Origin: CAVZBW01 sp963773635
GTDB lineage: Bacteria > Actinomycetota > Acidimicrobiia > Acidimicrobiales > RAAP-2
Direction of reading: 5' to 3'
Length of the DNA: 64,000 nucleotides
NCBI GenBank assembly: GCA_963773635.1
Contig: CAVZBW010000002.1
Span: 1,103,389 to 1,167,388, forward strand
Part shown: in pieces, positions 16,225 through 25,094 of the stretch
How the letters are laid out: each line of letters starts with the position of its first letter
Numbering within the stretch: position 1 is the stretch's first letter
The notes under the pieces: generated by a model
Told to the model about the DNA's origin: nothing
Databases searched by the model: none
What the model saw: the letters and a program-made list of their open reading frames with translations, nothing else
Position numbers and translations under genes: made by a program

Positions 16225-16660
16225 ATGGTCGTTTCTGTGGATGTCAGCGAGCGGGTGGCCCTTTTCGAGCGCGCCCACGGCCTTTTCAGCGACCCGGCAG
16301 ATCGAAGCTTTGATCGCGATAATGACCGAGGACGTCGACTGGCGCGATGTCGCCAATGCTGAGGTGCTCCCCGCAGGGTGGCGGTGCCGTCGCTACTGGG
16401 AGCGTCAGTTCGCTCTTGTTGGATTCTCGAGGCATGCCGACCGACTTCATTTGGGACTGGGGATGATCTCGTGGCCGTTGTCGAGCAACGCATCCTCGAT
16501 CTCCAAGGTAAGCCCCTGGCAGCACCAAACATCGTGTTTTCACCGCTACACCTTCGCGAGCAACCTCGTTCGTCGCATGGTTGTGTACGCCGATCGCGGT
16601 GCGGCGGTCGCTGGCACTCGAGCCCTTTGCCCTACTTACGCCCGCCGGCCCAGAAAGTAA
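16225..16660 (+). CDS. SnoaL/NTF2-like protein, several frameshifts
   Basis: Pieces in different frames add up to a small cone-shaped NTF2-like protein: VSERVALFERAHGLFS, then ALIAIMTEDVDWRDVANAEV, RYWERQFALV, GDDLVAVVEQRILDLQGKPL, and FHRYTFASNLVRRMVVYADR. The order and spacing fit a SnoaL-like polyketide-cyclase/ketosteroid-isomerase-type domain of about 130 residues. At least three frame changes are needed, so it is either a pseudogene or an error-rich stretch. The end is convergent with the following gene. Confidence 0.55.
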
Positions 16661-17184
16661 AGGAACTCGGTCTGCAGGTCCGCACCCTTGGGTGGTTCCA
16701 ACTTGGGCCCGAAGACGTTCGGCAAGCGGATCATGGCGTCCATCGGCTTGAGAGCCTCGTAGGCGCTGCGGACAGAGTCCTCGTCGAGGTGCTCGTCCGC
16801 ACCGGTCGTTCGTGCCAGGTCCCAGGTGTGGACGAGCACGTCCATGGTCACGAAATGGCCGATGATCTGACCCGCAGGCATCTTGCCCGTCGGCCCGTCC
16901 ATCTCCTTGGCCGCCGCCTCCGGATCTCCGGTGATCTCGCCGATCGCACGAGAGGCGTTCTCCCACGCCTGCTTCGGGTCCTCGTCAGCACCCAGGGGTT
17001 TCGACTCCCCACCCCTGACACTGGCGATCACGCCCCGATGATTCTCGACAACGTGCGCCAGCAGATCGCGTGCTGTCCACTGCTCGCAGGGGGATTGAGC
17101 CCCCCACTGGTCAGGGGCCACCGACTTAACCGCGGCGCCGAAGCCGCTCGACACCACCCGGTACCTGTCTTGGACGTCAGTCAT
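16636..17184 (-). CDS. TIGR03086 family (mycothiol-type DinB/MDMPI) protein
   Basis: About 182 residues. MTDVQDRYRVVSSGFGAAV starts the first helix. SPCEQWTARDLLAHVVENHR is the metal-site helix (His), and IIGHFVTMDVLVHTWDLART supplies the second His-containing helix typical of TIGR03086 proteins. The family is related to mycothiol-dependent maleylpyruvate isomerase, so the presence of mycothiol in this organism is suggested but not proven. Start ATG 17184 fits the domain boundary; the ribosome site is weak (CGAGAA). Confidence 0.85.
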   Translation of the reverse strand: MTDVQDRYRVVSSGFGAAVKSVAPDQWGAQSPCEQWTARDLLAHVVENHRGVIASVRGGESKPLGADEDPKQAWENASRAIGEITGDPEAAAKEMDGPTGKMPAGQIIGHFVTMDVLVHTWDLARTTGADEHLDEDSVRSAYEALKPMDAMIRLPNVFGPKLEPPKGADLQTEFLYFLGRRA

Positions 17185-17239
17185 TTCTCGACGGTACGTC
17201 GCATCTCGACCGCGCCGCAAGGGTCGAATCCTTACGGGG

Positions 17240-17290
17240 CTGCCCCCGAACGCCGGGACTGGGTGCCGCCGTTCGGCACTTTGGGGATGG
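17240..17290 (+). repeat. Dispersed intergenic repeat, copy 2
   Basis: CTGCCCCCGAACGCCGGGAC, a short link, then GCCGTTCGGCACTTTGGGGA. It matches copies at 13935 and 20256 in order and orientation and lies between two minus-strand genes. Confidence 0.5.
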
Positions 17291-17376
17291 TCGAATGATC
17301 ACTCCGATACCGAGCGGTACCGGCATAGCCGGGCGATCAGTTCAGGGGCCGCCGGAGGCAATCCGCTGGCTCTCAG

Positions 17377-17844
17377 TCATCGTCGAGTAGGCCAGGCTGT
17401 CACCCCGAACGACACGCCCAGCACCAAGAAGCATAAGTAGGTGAACAAGAAGGTTCCGGGTCGACCCCGCCCAGTCGATCAGGGCCTAGGTGGTCGACGA
17501 TGTCCCGGATAGTCAGGATGAGCCCGACCACGCCTACAAGGGCCAGCAACGACCCGGCCCAGGCCAGGGTCCGCAGCAGCGGGCGCAAGATCCTCACGTT
17601 GCCCCATGCGTGCATCGAGGCCGAGCAGGATCACCACGGCGAGGCCAGCCAGGATCTGTGTACCCCAGTAGTCGAAGTATCGTCCCGCCGTACTGAGACC
17701 TGCTGGGGCAAGCCGGAACGACTTCGGATCCACCCCGATCGTGCCGCCCAGCGCCCAGATGACCTTCATGACCCCGTAGCCGAGAGCCCCGCAGCAACCG
17801 AGGTAGGCCATCCGCCTGGCACGTTGTTGGCGACCCGTCCTCAC
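17377..17844 (-). CDS. Membrane protein of unknown function (two frameshifts)
   Basis: About 150 residues with four hydrophobic helices across three frame pieces: MAYLGCCGALGYGVMKVIWA, WGTQILAGLAVVILLGL, LAWAGSLLALVGVVGLILTI, and finally TFLFTYLCFLVLGVSFGVTA. Breaks lie near 17600 and 17455. The conserved-looking segment IGVDPKSFRLAPAGLSTAG falls in an outer loop. I do not recognise a family. It is divergent from the ABC transporter operon beginning at 18048; GTG 17844 is one of several possible starts. Confidence 0.6.
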
Positions 17845-18047
17845 CCGGAATCCCAATGGGTCGGACCCTCGGCCGCCTCAGCCTCCTTGGGTGCCACGCT
17901 CAGAGCCATGGGTACTCCGATGGGCTCGCGTTCCGTACCACCAGCGTTCCTCCGAACCGGACGACTCAATAGGGTCGGACGACCCTTGTTGGGCGTCCTC
18001 GGCGGGATCACGGTGGAGGTGAAATCCACGAGAAGTGGGAGGTGCCG

Positions 18048-19035
18048 ATGAGTTTGACTCCGGGTACCGAGGGAGCGACCGTGCCGACTGGTGGCGACAG
18101 CCCGGCGGCAGTCGTGGTCGACGGCCTCCGCAAGACCTATGGCGACATCATCGCCATCGACGATGTCTCCTTCGCCGTCGCCGAGGGTGAGATCTTCGGC
18201 ATCCTGGGTCCCAATGGTGCAGGGAAGACCACCACCGTCGAGTGTGTGATCGGACTGCGCACTCCCGACTCCGGCACCATGCGCGTCATGGGCCTGAATC
18301 CCCGGAAGGATCTCGATGCGCTGCACACGATCGTCGGCGTTTCAGCTTCAGGCCAGCGCGCTGCCAGGTCAGCTCAAGGTTGGAGAGATCCTCGACCTGT
18401 TCCACGCGTTCTACCGGGATCCCGCCGACCTGGACGAAATCGTCGAGGCCCTCCGACTCGATGACAAGCTGACCAGCTACTACCGGGCACTCTCGGGCGG
18501 GCTCAAGCAGCGAGTCTCGATCGCCCTTGCCCTTATCGGACGACCCAAGGTGGCCGTGCTCGACGAGATGACCACCGGGCTCGATCCCCAAGCCCGGCGA
18601 GACACCTGGGAGCTCATCGAGGCAGTGCGCGACCGTGGTGTGACCATTCTCCTGGTCACGCACTACATGGACGAGGCCGAGCGCCTGTGCGACCGGGTGG
18701 CACTCTTCGACCAAGGCAAACTTGTCGCCATCGACACCCCCGAGGGTTTGGCCGGACGGGCCGGTGTGGAGAAGCGGGTGCGCTTCGTGCCCTCTGGCCC
18801 CTTCGACGATGCCCTCCTCACCGGGCTGCCAGAGGTATCGCACGTCGAGCATGAGGGTGGGCACGTCGATGTGACCGGATCGGGGGAGCTGGCCAACGTG
18901 GTCATCCTCACCCTGGCCGACGTCGGGGTGACTGCCAATGACCTGCACTTCGACAGGGCCAACCTCGAGGATGCATTCGTGGCCCTGACTGGTCGTCATA
19001 TCCACGAGGCAGTTCCCGGAAGGGTTCACCGATGA
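18048..19035 (+). CDS. ABC transporter ATP-binding protein (one frameshift)
   Basis: Drug/ABC-2 type ATPase, about 328 residues. Walker A ILGPNGAGKTTT is in the first frame. After an apparent extra T at 18340-18342 the next frame continues with QLQASALPGQLKVGEILDLF, the signature LSGGLKQRVSIALAL, Walker B VAVLDEMTTGLD (Met replaces the usual Pro) and H-loop ILLVTHYMDEAERLCDR. ATG 18048 follows GGGAGG. The stop overlaps the permease start by 4 bases (ATGA), so the two are translationally coupled. The substrate is unknown. Confidence 0.88.
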
Positions 19036-19811
19036 GCACCGTCGCCTCACTCCTTCCGGCCAAGAGGCCAAGGTCGGCTTTCGCGAAGCTGATGGAGAGC
19101 GAGACCAAGATGGCGTGGCGCGTGCCGATGGGGCTGATCTTGGGGGTGGCCATCCCGATCCTCGTCTTGGTGGTCTTCGGCAACATCCCGGGAATGAACA
19201 AGTCCGAACACAAGTTCGGTGGCCTCACCTACTTTGATGTCTACTTCCCCATGATCATCGCCTTCTCGGTCGCCGTCTTGGCCCTGATCAGCCTGCCCAC
19301 CCACCTGGCGAGCTACCGCGAGCAGGGCATCTTGCGGCGACTCTCTACGACGCCGGTGCCGCCGTCGTGGATGCTCGCTGCTCAGGTCGTGATCAACCTC
19401 GCCTTGGCGGTTGTGGCATTGACCATCGTCCTGGCCGTCGGCACCACCGCCTACGGCCTTGGCGCCCCGAAGCAGCTCGGCGGTTTCGTCCTCGCCCTGG
19501 TGCTGACCATCGCCGCCCTGTTCGCGATCGGGTTATGGGTCTCGTCGTTCGCCCGATCGGCTGGTATGGCCGGCGGAGTCGGGCAGTTGATCCTCTACCC
19601 GTCACTGTTCTTCGCGGGCCTGTGGGTTCCCCGCGAGCTCATGACACCGGTGCTCCGGGACATCAGCGACTGGACGCCTCTAGGAGCTGCGGTGGAGGCC
19701 CTCCAGACCGCCATGCAGGGCGGGTTCCCTCCGGCGAGGTCTCTCCTGGTGCTGGTCGCCTACGCCCTGATCTTCGGATTCCTTGCCGTCCGATACTTCC
19801 GGTGGGAGTGA
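19032..19811 (+). CDS. ABC-2 type transporter permease
   Basis: Intact 259-residue membrane component with six predicted helices, for example PMGLILGVAIPILVLVVFG, MIIAFSVAVLALISLPTHLA and LYPSLFFAGLWVPRELM. The FAGLWVP motif near the fifth helix is typical of ABC-2 permeases of the DrrB/NodJ kind. It partners the overlapping ATPase and exports an unknown hydrophobic compound or lipid. It is followed 40 bases later by a small gene that may be cotranscribed. Confidence 0.9.
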   Translation: MSTVASLLPAKRPRSAFAKLMESETKMAWRVPMGLILGVAIPILVLVVFGNIPGMNKSEHKFGGLTYFDVYFPMIIAFSVAVLALISLPTHLASYREQGILRRLSTTPVPPSWMLAAQVVINLALAVVALTIVLAVGTTAYGLGAPKQLGGFVLALVLTIAALFAIGLWVSSFARSAGMAGGVGQLILYPSLFFAGLWVPRELMTPVLRDISDWTPLGAAVEALQTAMQGGFPPARSLLVLVAYALIFGFLAVRYFRWE

Positions 19812-19850
19812 GCCCGCCGGGTCGAGGTCGGCGTCTGGAGGTGAGTTGGC

Positions 19851-20156
19851 ATGACCATCGAGATACGCGGTGAGGTTCCCTTGGAAGAAATCCAACGGAG
19901 AGTGATTGCGGCACTGGGCCACCACTACAAGGTGACGACAAAGTCGGACTCAGTAATCAAGATCCGCCGCCTTCCGTTGGTCACAGAGAATGTCCATGTG
20001 AAGTGGCAAGGCGACAGGACGACCCTTCAGCCAGCACCCGGCGGCGCATGGATCATTCAAGGCATCAACGCGATTTCCATCCACCCACGGATTCGCCGCG
20101 CCCTTTCCAGGGCATTCGTTACCTCGCCAACCGGCGAGGGTGGTGGGGAGATTTGA
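19851..20156 (+). CDS. Hypothetical protein downstream of the ABC genes
   Basis: About 101 residues: MTIEIRGEVPLEEIQRRVIA, then LGHHYKVTTKSDSVIKIRR, VKWQGDRTTLQPAPGGAW and a basic C-terminal region. The first part resembles a small alpha/beta domain, but I do not recognise a family. GGAGGTGAGTTGGC precedes ATG 19851, a strong ribosome site. The short spacing to the permease suggests the same operon. Confidence 0.7.
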   Translation: MTIEIRGEVPLEEIQRRVIAALGHHYKVTTKSDSVIKIRRLPLVTENVHVKWQGDRTTLQPAPGGAWIIQGINAISIHPRIRRALSRAFVTSPTGEGGGEI

Positions 20157-20255
20157 AACAAGTCCGCGCGAACGCAGTTCCTCGGGTCGACACGGCTTAC
20201 GGCGTTTGATCTCCTTGCTCCCCACGCTTAAAGTCCCCACCCAACCGCAAGCGGG

Positions 20256-20290
20256 GTGCCCCCGTTCGCCGGGATCGTGAGACACCTACC
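20256..20290 (+). repeat. Dispersed intergenic repeat, copy 4
   Basis: GTGCCCCCGTTCGCCGGGAT followed by CGTGAGACACC. It is a shorter copy of the family at 13935, 17240 and 21302, located between the ends of two convergent genes. Confidence 0.45.
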
Positions 20291-20361
20291 GCCGAGCGGC
20301 GGGCCACGGACGTCGCCCCAATGCCGACCGGCTCCAGGTGGTCCCGACCGTGCTCCGAGGG

Positions 20362-21216
20362 TCAGGCGGATCGGTCCGATGGGCGACGGGTAGACGCGGG
20401 CCCGAGGTCGGAGAGGAACGCCACGATCTCCTTGGTAAGCCGCCCGGGTTGGAGCCGCAGCTCCAACGGTGAGCGCGCCCGGACGAGCGCCGCGTTCGGC
20501 ATCCGCGCCACGAGGCCAACGGCGTCGTCGAAGGGGTGGATGAGATCGTTGCGGTGTGCCAGAACGAGTGTTGGGACGGCGATGGTGCGGCGCTGTTCCT
20601 GGGTGGGGGCCACCGGACCGACCAGCACGCCGTGCAGCACGGCGGACGTCGCGTCCGGGGGCAGCGAGAGCGCGTTCAGCACGCTGTTGAGCGGGCCGAA
20701 CCTCGTCCGAGGGACACGGCTCACCAGCCCAGAGGTGATGTTGAGCACCCGCCGCCCGTAATGAGCGGCGAGCACGATGGGCACGAAGATCATCGCCGCG
20801 GCCGGAACGGCCCGCTCCAGCACCGGCATCTCGAGCACTAACGCCTGAACGCGCTCGGGGTAGTGGGCCGCCGCGAACAAGCTGACGTTGGCGCCGAGCG
20901 AGATGCCTCCGAGCACGGCCTTCTCCGCTCCGAGGTGGTCGAGCAGGGCGATCACCTGGTCCGCGTAGCTGTCGATGCGATAGGTCGATGCATGGGTCGG
21001 CTTGTCGCTGCGCCCGTGGCCGAGCAGGTCCAGCAGGGCGACCCGATACCCCTGCTCGGCGAGGGCCTGGGCGATGCCGCGGTTGAGCTCTGCGTCCAGC
21101 AGCAGGCCGTGCAGATAGACGACCAGCGGGGCGGCGGACGAGCCGTAGAGGTCGTAGACGAGCCGGTGCCCGTCGTCGCTGAAGGAGAGATCGAACTCGG
21201 CCGGGATGACGCTCAC
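20362..21216 (-). CDS. Alpha/beta hydrolase
   Basis: About 284 residues with the alpha/beta hydrolase fold. VVYLHGLLLDAELN contains the oxyanion HG motif. LLDLLGHGRSDKP is the cap-preceding loop and GGISLGANVSLFAA the nucleophile elbow with Ser. VLAHRNDLIHPFDDA supplies the acid Asp and ELRLQPGRLTKEI the C-terminal helix; the usual catalytic His is not obvious in the end region, so catalysis is uncertain. GTG 21216 follows GGAGGTGACTG. No signal peptide is seen. Confidence 0.85.
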   Translation of the reverse strand: MSVIPAEFDLSFSDDGHRLVYDLYGSSAAPLVVYLHGLLLDAELNRGIAQALAEQGYRVALLDLLGHGRSDKPTHASTYRIDSYADQVIALLDHLGAEKAVLGGISLGANVSLFAAAHYPERVQALVLEMPVLERAVPAAAMIFVPIVLAAHYGRRVLNITSGLVSRVPRTRFGPLNSVLNALSLPPDATSAVLHGVLVGPVAPTQEQRRTIAVPTLVLAHRNDLIHPFDDAVGLVARMPNAALVRARSPLELRLQPGRLTKEIVAFLSDLGPASTRRPSDRSA

Positions 21217-21301
21217 CAGTCACCTCCTGTTCCCGCATCCCGTTGGTGGACCGCGCTCCGATCCTGGGCCGCTTCGTAACTGCACGCTACAGTCGAGCTG
21301 G

Positions 21302-21340
21302 GTGCCCCAGTACGCCGGCTCGGTGGGACACCGTTCTGGC
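21302..21340 (+). repeat. Dispersed intergenic repeat, copy 5
   Basis: GTGCCCCAGTACGCCGGCTC, then GGTGGGACACCGTTCTGGC. It is a more divergent member of the family, upstream of the alpha/beta hydrolase gene. The rest of 21217-21525 holds no gene that I can support. Confidence 0.45.
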
Positions 21341-21525
21341 CCGCGCAGAGCCAAGTGCTTGCTCTCGCCAGCGCCAGATCCCGCTCATTTCCGATGTGCC
21401 CGTTTGGTGGCCGCGTCCTCGCAGAACTCGTGAGCAGGGGTGCGCAGTCGCGGCGGCTCCGATGCGTCGGTCGGGTCGCTTCGGGGAGCCACGGTGTGCC
21501 GCCCAAAATTCCAAGTTGAGGACGC

Positions 21526-21675
21526 TTAGAGCCCCCGAACAAGCTCTCCGAGGTCCACCCTGAGTGCCCGGGAAAGTCGACTCAGACCCACGAACGCAAC
21601 GTTGCGCTCGCCCCGTTCGATCCCTCCGACGTAGTTCCGGTGCATCTGGGCCCGCTCAGCTAGTGCCCTGACCGC
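21526..21675 (-). pseudogene. N-terminally truncated XRE-type HTH regulator
   Basis: The end of a small helix-turn-helix protein, ALAERAQMHRNYVGGIERGE then FVGLSRLSRALRVDLGELVR, with the recognition helix and following helices of the XRE family. The expected first helix (LRxxRGLSQE) is missing; sequence upstream of the ALAERA segment does not continue it. It lies directly beside the divergent methyltransferase gene. It was probably cut by a deletion joining these two genes. Confidence 0.6.
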
Positions 21676-21728
21676 CATCCTTGGTGGGGCGCAATCCGCC
21701 ACGTGGGCCGTCGTGGCGGCCAACCTGG

Positions 21729-22326
21729 GTGGCATGGCTGGGACGGTTGGCGGGGTTGGTCATGAGCCACCGATCCTCGAACCTCGAGCGCAACCGCTGG
21801 GCGGTGTCGCTACTGGATGTGCAGCCAACGGATCGCGTCTTGGAGGTCGGCTTCGGACCGGGCATCGCCGTCCGGGAACTGAGCAGGTTCGCGACCCGCG
21901 GACAGGTCTTGGGCATCGACCACTCGGAACTCATGGTCCACTGCGCGACGCCGACGCAACGCATCGGGCATTCAAGCCGGTCGCGTCGATCTTCGGCTGG
22001 GTTCGGTCGAGGAATTGCCCGAGTTGAACCATCCGGTGGATGCGATCCTCGCGGTCAACTCGATCGGCTTTGGCCAGGACCGCGATGCGCGACTGAGCGA
22101 GTTGCGGGCCAGGATGCGACCGGGAGGCCGGATCGCGATCGCCTCGCAGCCTCGCTGGCCGGGTGCCACCAGAGAAACCTCCGCCCAGGCCGCTCGGGAC
22201 ATCGAGGCCTCGCTGACGGCGGCGGGGTTTTCCCGCACGCGGATCGAGACACTCGATCTGGACCCACCCGTGGTCTGTGTCGTTGCCGTCAACGAGCAGT
22301 GCTCTCCGTTGGGACGTGCCGGCTAG
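21729..22326 (+). CDS. Class I SAM-dependent methyltransferase (one frameshift)
   Basis: The first frame gives LGRLAGLVMSHRSSNLERNR and the SAM-binding motif I VLEVGFGPGIAVRELSRF, then VLGIDHSELMV. The frame breaks near 21950. The next frame continues as LRLGSVEELPELNHPVDAIL and ends at 22326 with RPGGRIAIASQPRWPGATR and LDLDPPVVCVVAV. Together this is a UbiE-like methyltransferase of about 200 residues with an unknown substrate. GTG 21729 is a provisional start; ATG 21762 is also possible. Confidence 0.75.
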
Positions 22327-22373
22327 GGCGGGCTGGTCCGCGGAGCCGTGACCTTCCGGCTCTCGGCGTCGTA

Positions 22374-22820
22374 TCAGGGCTCGGGCCACGGTGCGACGGT
22401 CTCACAGCCGCACTCCTCCGGAGCCACGTCGCGTACCGTCTCGGTGAACTGCCAGCGGTGGCCGGCGAGATCCTCGACCGTGCACTCCCGCTCGCCGTAC
22501 TCACGATCGATCGGCGGCTCCAGAACCCGAGCCCCGTGGGCACGGGCCCGCTCATACTGCGTCACGACGTCGTCGACTCGGACCTTCAGCTCATGGGTAA
22601 CCACGCCGGCCTGCGGCGGTCGTCGCTGCTCCCCCCGGGCGTCGGCCACGATCATGGCGCCGCCTGCGCCGATACTCAGCTGCGCCCGATGGGCCTCGCC
22701 GATCCGGGTCCGTTCCACGAAGCCAAACGCTTCGGTCAACCACGCCACGGCCTCCCGGACGTCCGGGTAGACCAGCACCGGGATGACCGTGGGCGGAGGG
22801 ATGGACCGGTTGCGCTTCAT
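22374..22820 (-). CDS. VOC family (glyoxalase-like) protein
   Basis: About 148 residues starting MKRNRSIPPPTVIPVLVYPD. The beta-alpha-beta-beta-beta unit is visible twice: VREAVAWLTEAFGFVERTR, then HELKVRVDDVVTQYERARAH and YGERECTVEDLAGHRWQFTE. The EDLAGHRW segment is the usual metal-ligand end of vicinal-oxygen-chelate proteins, similar to the PhnB/YkcA-like group. Activity is unknown. ATG 22820 sits at the domain start behind AAAGGGCG. Confidence 0.85.
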   Translation of the reverse strand: MKRNRSIPPPTVIPVLVYPDVREAVAWLTEAFGFVERTRIGEAHRAQLSIGAGGAMIVADARGEQRRPPQAGVVTHELKVRVDDVVTQYERARAHGARVLEPPIDREYGERECTVEDLAGHRWQFTETVRDVAPEECGCETVAPWPEP

Positions 22821-22851
22821 GGGTTCGCCCTTTCGTCGTCCACCGTGGTTC

Positions 22852-23397
22852 TCATCCAGCGTGGCGCCGGGTGATGCCGATGGTGTCTGCAGGGTCCACC
22901 GCGGCTTGCTCGGCAAGCCGCGCGAGGTTCAGCAGCTGACGTCGGGCCATGAACAGGTCCCCCACCGACAACAGTGGTCCGGTGACACGCCCCCCGCCCG
23001 CCACGACGACCTTGAGCAACAGGCGTGTTGCCCGGCCTTCCGGCACGAGGACGTAGGACATGACCGCACCCATGATCCGGCCCGTGAGATGCTCGCCGGG
23101 CATGACCGCAACGATCCGGCCGAGTCGGCGCCCACCGAGGGCGGTCGTGAAGTGCTCACCGGGAAGGGGGTCCGGAAGCTGGCGCAGCTCGCGAGGCGAT
23201 TGGCGGCCGAGATTGTCGATCCAGTCATAGGAGTACGGTGCCAGGCGGATCTGCGCCACCCACGGCCAGACATCCCGCGGCGCGGTCCGGACCGTGACTC
23301 CTCGCCACAGCTGTACTGCCGGCTCGGATACGACGTCGTCGCAGGGGTAGCGACGCGTGACCTCGGCCGCCGTGACGCCCCAGCGGTCGCCGATCAA
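22852..23397 (-). CDS. SRPBCC-like protein
   Basis: Up to 181 residues; the middle, VTVRTAPRDVWPWVAQIRLA then YSYDWIDNLGRQSPRELRQL, is typical of a START/SRPBCC-like group in actinobacteria. IVAVMPGEHLTGRIMGAVMS and GDLFMARRQLLNLARLAEQA follow. The annotated TTG start at 23397 has no convincing ribosome site. The frame is open a little further upstream, reading AWIDLRRWTHL, so the true start may be lost to a frameshift. The ligand is unknown. Confidence 0.65.
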   Translation of the reverse strand: MIGDRWGVTAAEVTRRYPCDDVVSEPAVQLWRGVTVRTAPRDVWPWVAQIRLAPYSYDWIDNLGRQSPRELRQLPDPLPGEHFTTALGGRRLGRIVAVMPGEHLTGRIMGAVMSYVLVPEGRATRLLLKVVVAGGGRVTGPLLSVGDLFMARRQLLNLARLAEQAAVDPADTIGITRRHAG

Positions 23398-23480
23398 GTG
23401 CGTCCACCGGCGGAGGTCGATCCACGCATGACATTGACGCTAGACGTCGTATTCGAGGGTCCCATCGGGCGCAGCTGAGG

Positions 23481-24155
23481 TCAGCGGCGGCGTAGGAGGA
23501 CCACGGTGTCACGCAAGGTGGCGTGTTCCCCGTCGGGCCCGGTCGCCTGGCGGGGTCGAACGTCGCTGACGACGGTCTCCCAGGCGGTGCCGTCCAGCTG
23601 CAGGGCGGCCATCTCCTCGGGCGGGTCAAGAAGACGGTGATGAGCCCGGTCTTGGGCGTCAGACCAGGGTGGGGACTCGGCGTGACCGACAACGAGGAGG
23701 TGCCCCCCGGGCACGATCGCGGCGGCGGCGCGTCGTAAGACGGCCATACGCGGGAAGTCGATAGGGGAGTGCAGGAAGCACGCAGACACCAGCTCATAGG
23801 TCTCCGTCGGCTGCCAGCAGGCGAGGTCTTCGATGATCCAGGTGATCCGTCCGTCAGGGATGCGACGGGCGGCAGCCCGCTCTCTGGCGCGGACGATGGC
23901 ACTCGTGGCGATGTCGATGGCAGTGACCTGCCAGCCCCGCCCGGCGAGCCAGACGCTATCGCCGCCCTCGCCACAGCCGAGATCCAGCGCCCGCCCAGGT
24001 TGGAGGGCGGCGACCGTGGTGACGAGGGCGTGGTTGGGTTCGCCGGACCAGATCTGCTCGCTCTCGGCGTACCGGGCCTGCCAGAAGGAGGCCGCATCGG
24101 GCTCGGTCGTCGGTGGACCTCCCGGGTGATGGTGTCGTCGAACTCCTCGGCTCAT
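23481..24155 (-). CDS. Class I SAM-dependent methyltransferase
   Basis: About 224 residues. FWQARYAESEQIWSGEPNHA is the family opening and ALDLGCGEGGDSVWLAGRGW the SAM motif I. VTAIDIATSAIVRARERAAA is motif II, and YELVSACFLHSP with IVPGGHLLVVGHAE the later motifs. The closest type is the TehB/thiopurine-methyltransferase-like group. A perfect palindrome lies 25 bases upstream in the divergent promoter shared with an XRE-cupin regulator, which suggests the regulator controls this gene. Start ATG 24155 or 24167. Confidence 0.88.
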   Translation of the reverse strand: MSRGVRRHHHPGGPPTTEPDAASFWQARYAESEQIWSGEPNHALVTTVAALQPGRALDLGCGEGGDSVWLAGRGWQVTAIDIATSAIVRARERAAARRIPDGRITWIIEDLACWQPTETYELVSACFLHSPIDFPRMAVLRRAAAAIVPGGHLLVVGHAESPPWSDAQDRAHHRLLDPPEEMAALQLDGTAWETVVSDVRPRQATGPDGEHATLRDTVVLLRRR

Positions 24156-24179
24156 GCCAGCCAGCATGGACCGACACTT

Positions 24180-24203
24180 CGCAAAATGACAAGCTATTTT
24201 GCG
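24180..24203. promoter_or_regulatory. Palindromic operator CGCAAAAT-N8-ATTTTGCG
   Basis: Perfect 8-bp arms (24180-24187 and 24196-24203) between the divergent methyltransferase and XRE-cupin genes. XRE-cupin regulators commonly bind such AT-rich palindromes near their own start. It is likely the site through which this regulator controls both genes. Confidence 0.6.
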
Positions 24204-24229
24204 GAATCGGCAAGGTTAGAAGGGCTGGG

Positions 24230-24799
24230 ATGGACGCCACACTCGCAGAGGTCGGAGCGCGGCTACGCGCCGCCCGCCGCGATCAGGAACTCACACTCGA
24301 TGACCTCGCCGCTCGTACCGGGATCTCGTCCAGCACGCTGTCCCGGTTGGAGAGCGGCAAGCGACAGGCCACTTTGGAGCTGCTCGTCCCCTTGACCCGC
24401 CAGCTCGGGATCAGGATCGACGACCTCGTCCCTGCGGATACCCCGGACCCGCGGATCAAACAAGCCCCGATTCGCCGCAACGGCCTCCTCATCGTTGCCC
24501 TCTCGCCGGACCACGCCCCCATCCACACCTACAAGATCACGTATCCGCCCAAGGCCAGCATGCCCACCCTGCGAACCCATGACGGCTACGAGTGGGTCTA
24601 CGTGCTGCACGGACGGCTGCGGCTGCGCCTCGGCGAGCGCGACCTCACCCTGGCCCGTGGAGAAGCCGCCGAGTTTGACACCCGCACCCCGCATGCCATG
24701 GCTGCCACGGGCGGACGCCCCGCCGAGGTCATCAGCATCTTCAACCAAGCCGGTGCTCGCATACACACCCACTCCATTCGCCCCCAAGACGTCGAGTGA
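24230..24799 (+). CDS. XRE family regulator with C-terminal cupin domain
   Basis: About 189 residues. The N-terminal HTH is RLRAARRDQELTLDDLAART then GISSSTLSRLESGKRQATLE. The C-terminal cupin carries THDGYEWVYVLHGRLRLRLG and GEAAEFDTRTPHAMAATGG. The His and Glu in the barrel are in the usual positions for a small-molecule or metal-binding cupin sensor. ATG 24230 is preferred because the HTH begins eight residues later and GAAGGG stands upstream. The partner gene is the divergent methyltransferase. Confidence 0.9.
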   Translation: MDATLAEVGARLRAARRDQELTLDDLAARTGISSSTLSRLESGKRQATLELLVPLTRQLGIRIDDLVPADTPDPRIKQAPIRRNGLLIVALSPDHAPIHTYKITYPPKASMPTLRTHDGYEWVYVLHGRLRLRLGERDLTLARGEAAEFDTRTPHAMAATGGRPAEVISIFNQAGARIHTHSIRPQDVE

Positions 24800-25094
24800 C
24801 CAACCACGTGAAGTCAGAGGCGCGAGGCGGTGGCCATCCGATCGAACGAGGAGGGCGGTCGGCCCGCGCCCGCGGCGGCGAGAGCGGCGAGAGAGCGGCG
24901 CAGACGTGGAATCCGGGGTGCAGCCCTCTGGGAAACGCCGAGGGTCTCGGCAGGCCCGCTGCGTGTCTCTCCGAAATTCCCCGTTTCCTTCTATTCTGCA
25001 AACATCGGTTGCACATCTCAGTATGAACGTGCTACCGTGAGTTGCAGTTTGACCGGCGAAGCCGGTGGCGCGATCAGAAAGGGTTCGGAACCTG
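24800..25094. other. Gene-free leader with possible promoter
   Basis: No gene is evident. TTGCAC (25009-25014) and TACCGT (25033-25038) with an 18-base spacer could be sigma-70-like boxes for the SRPBCC-ArsR-DUF899 operon starting at 25095. The match is only moderate. Confidence 0.3.
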
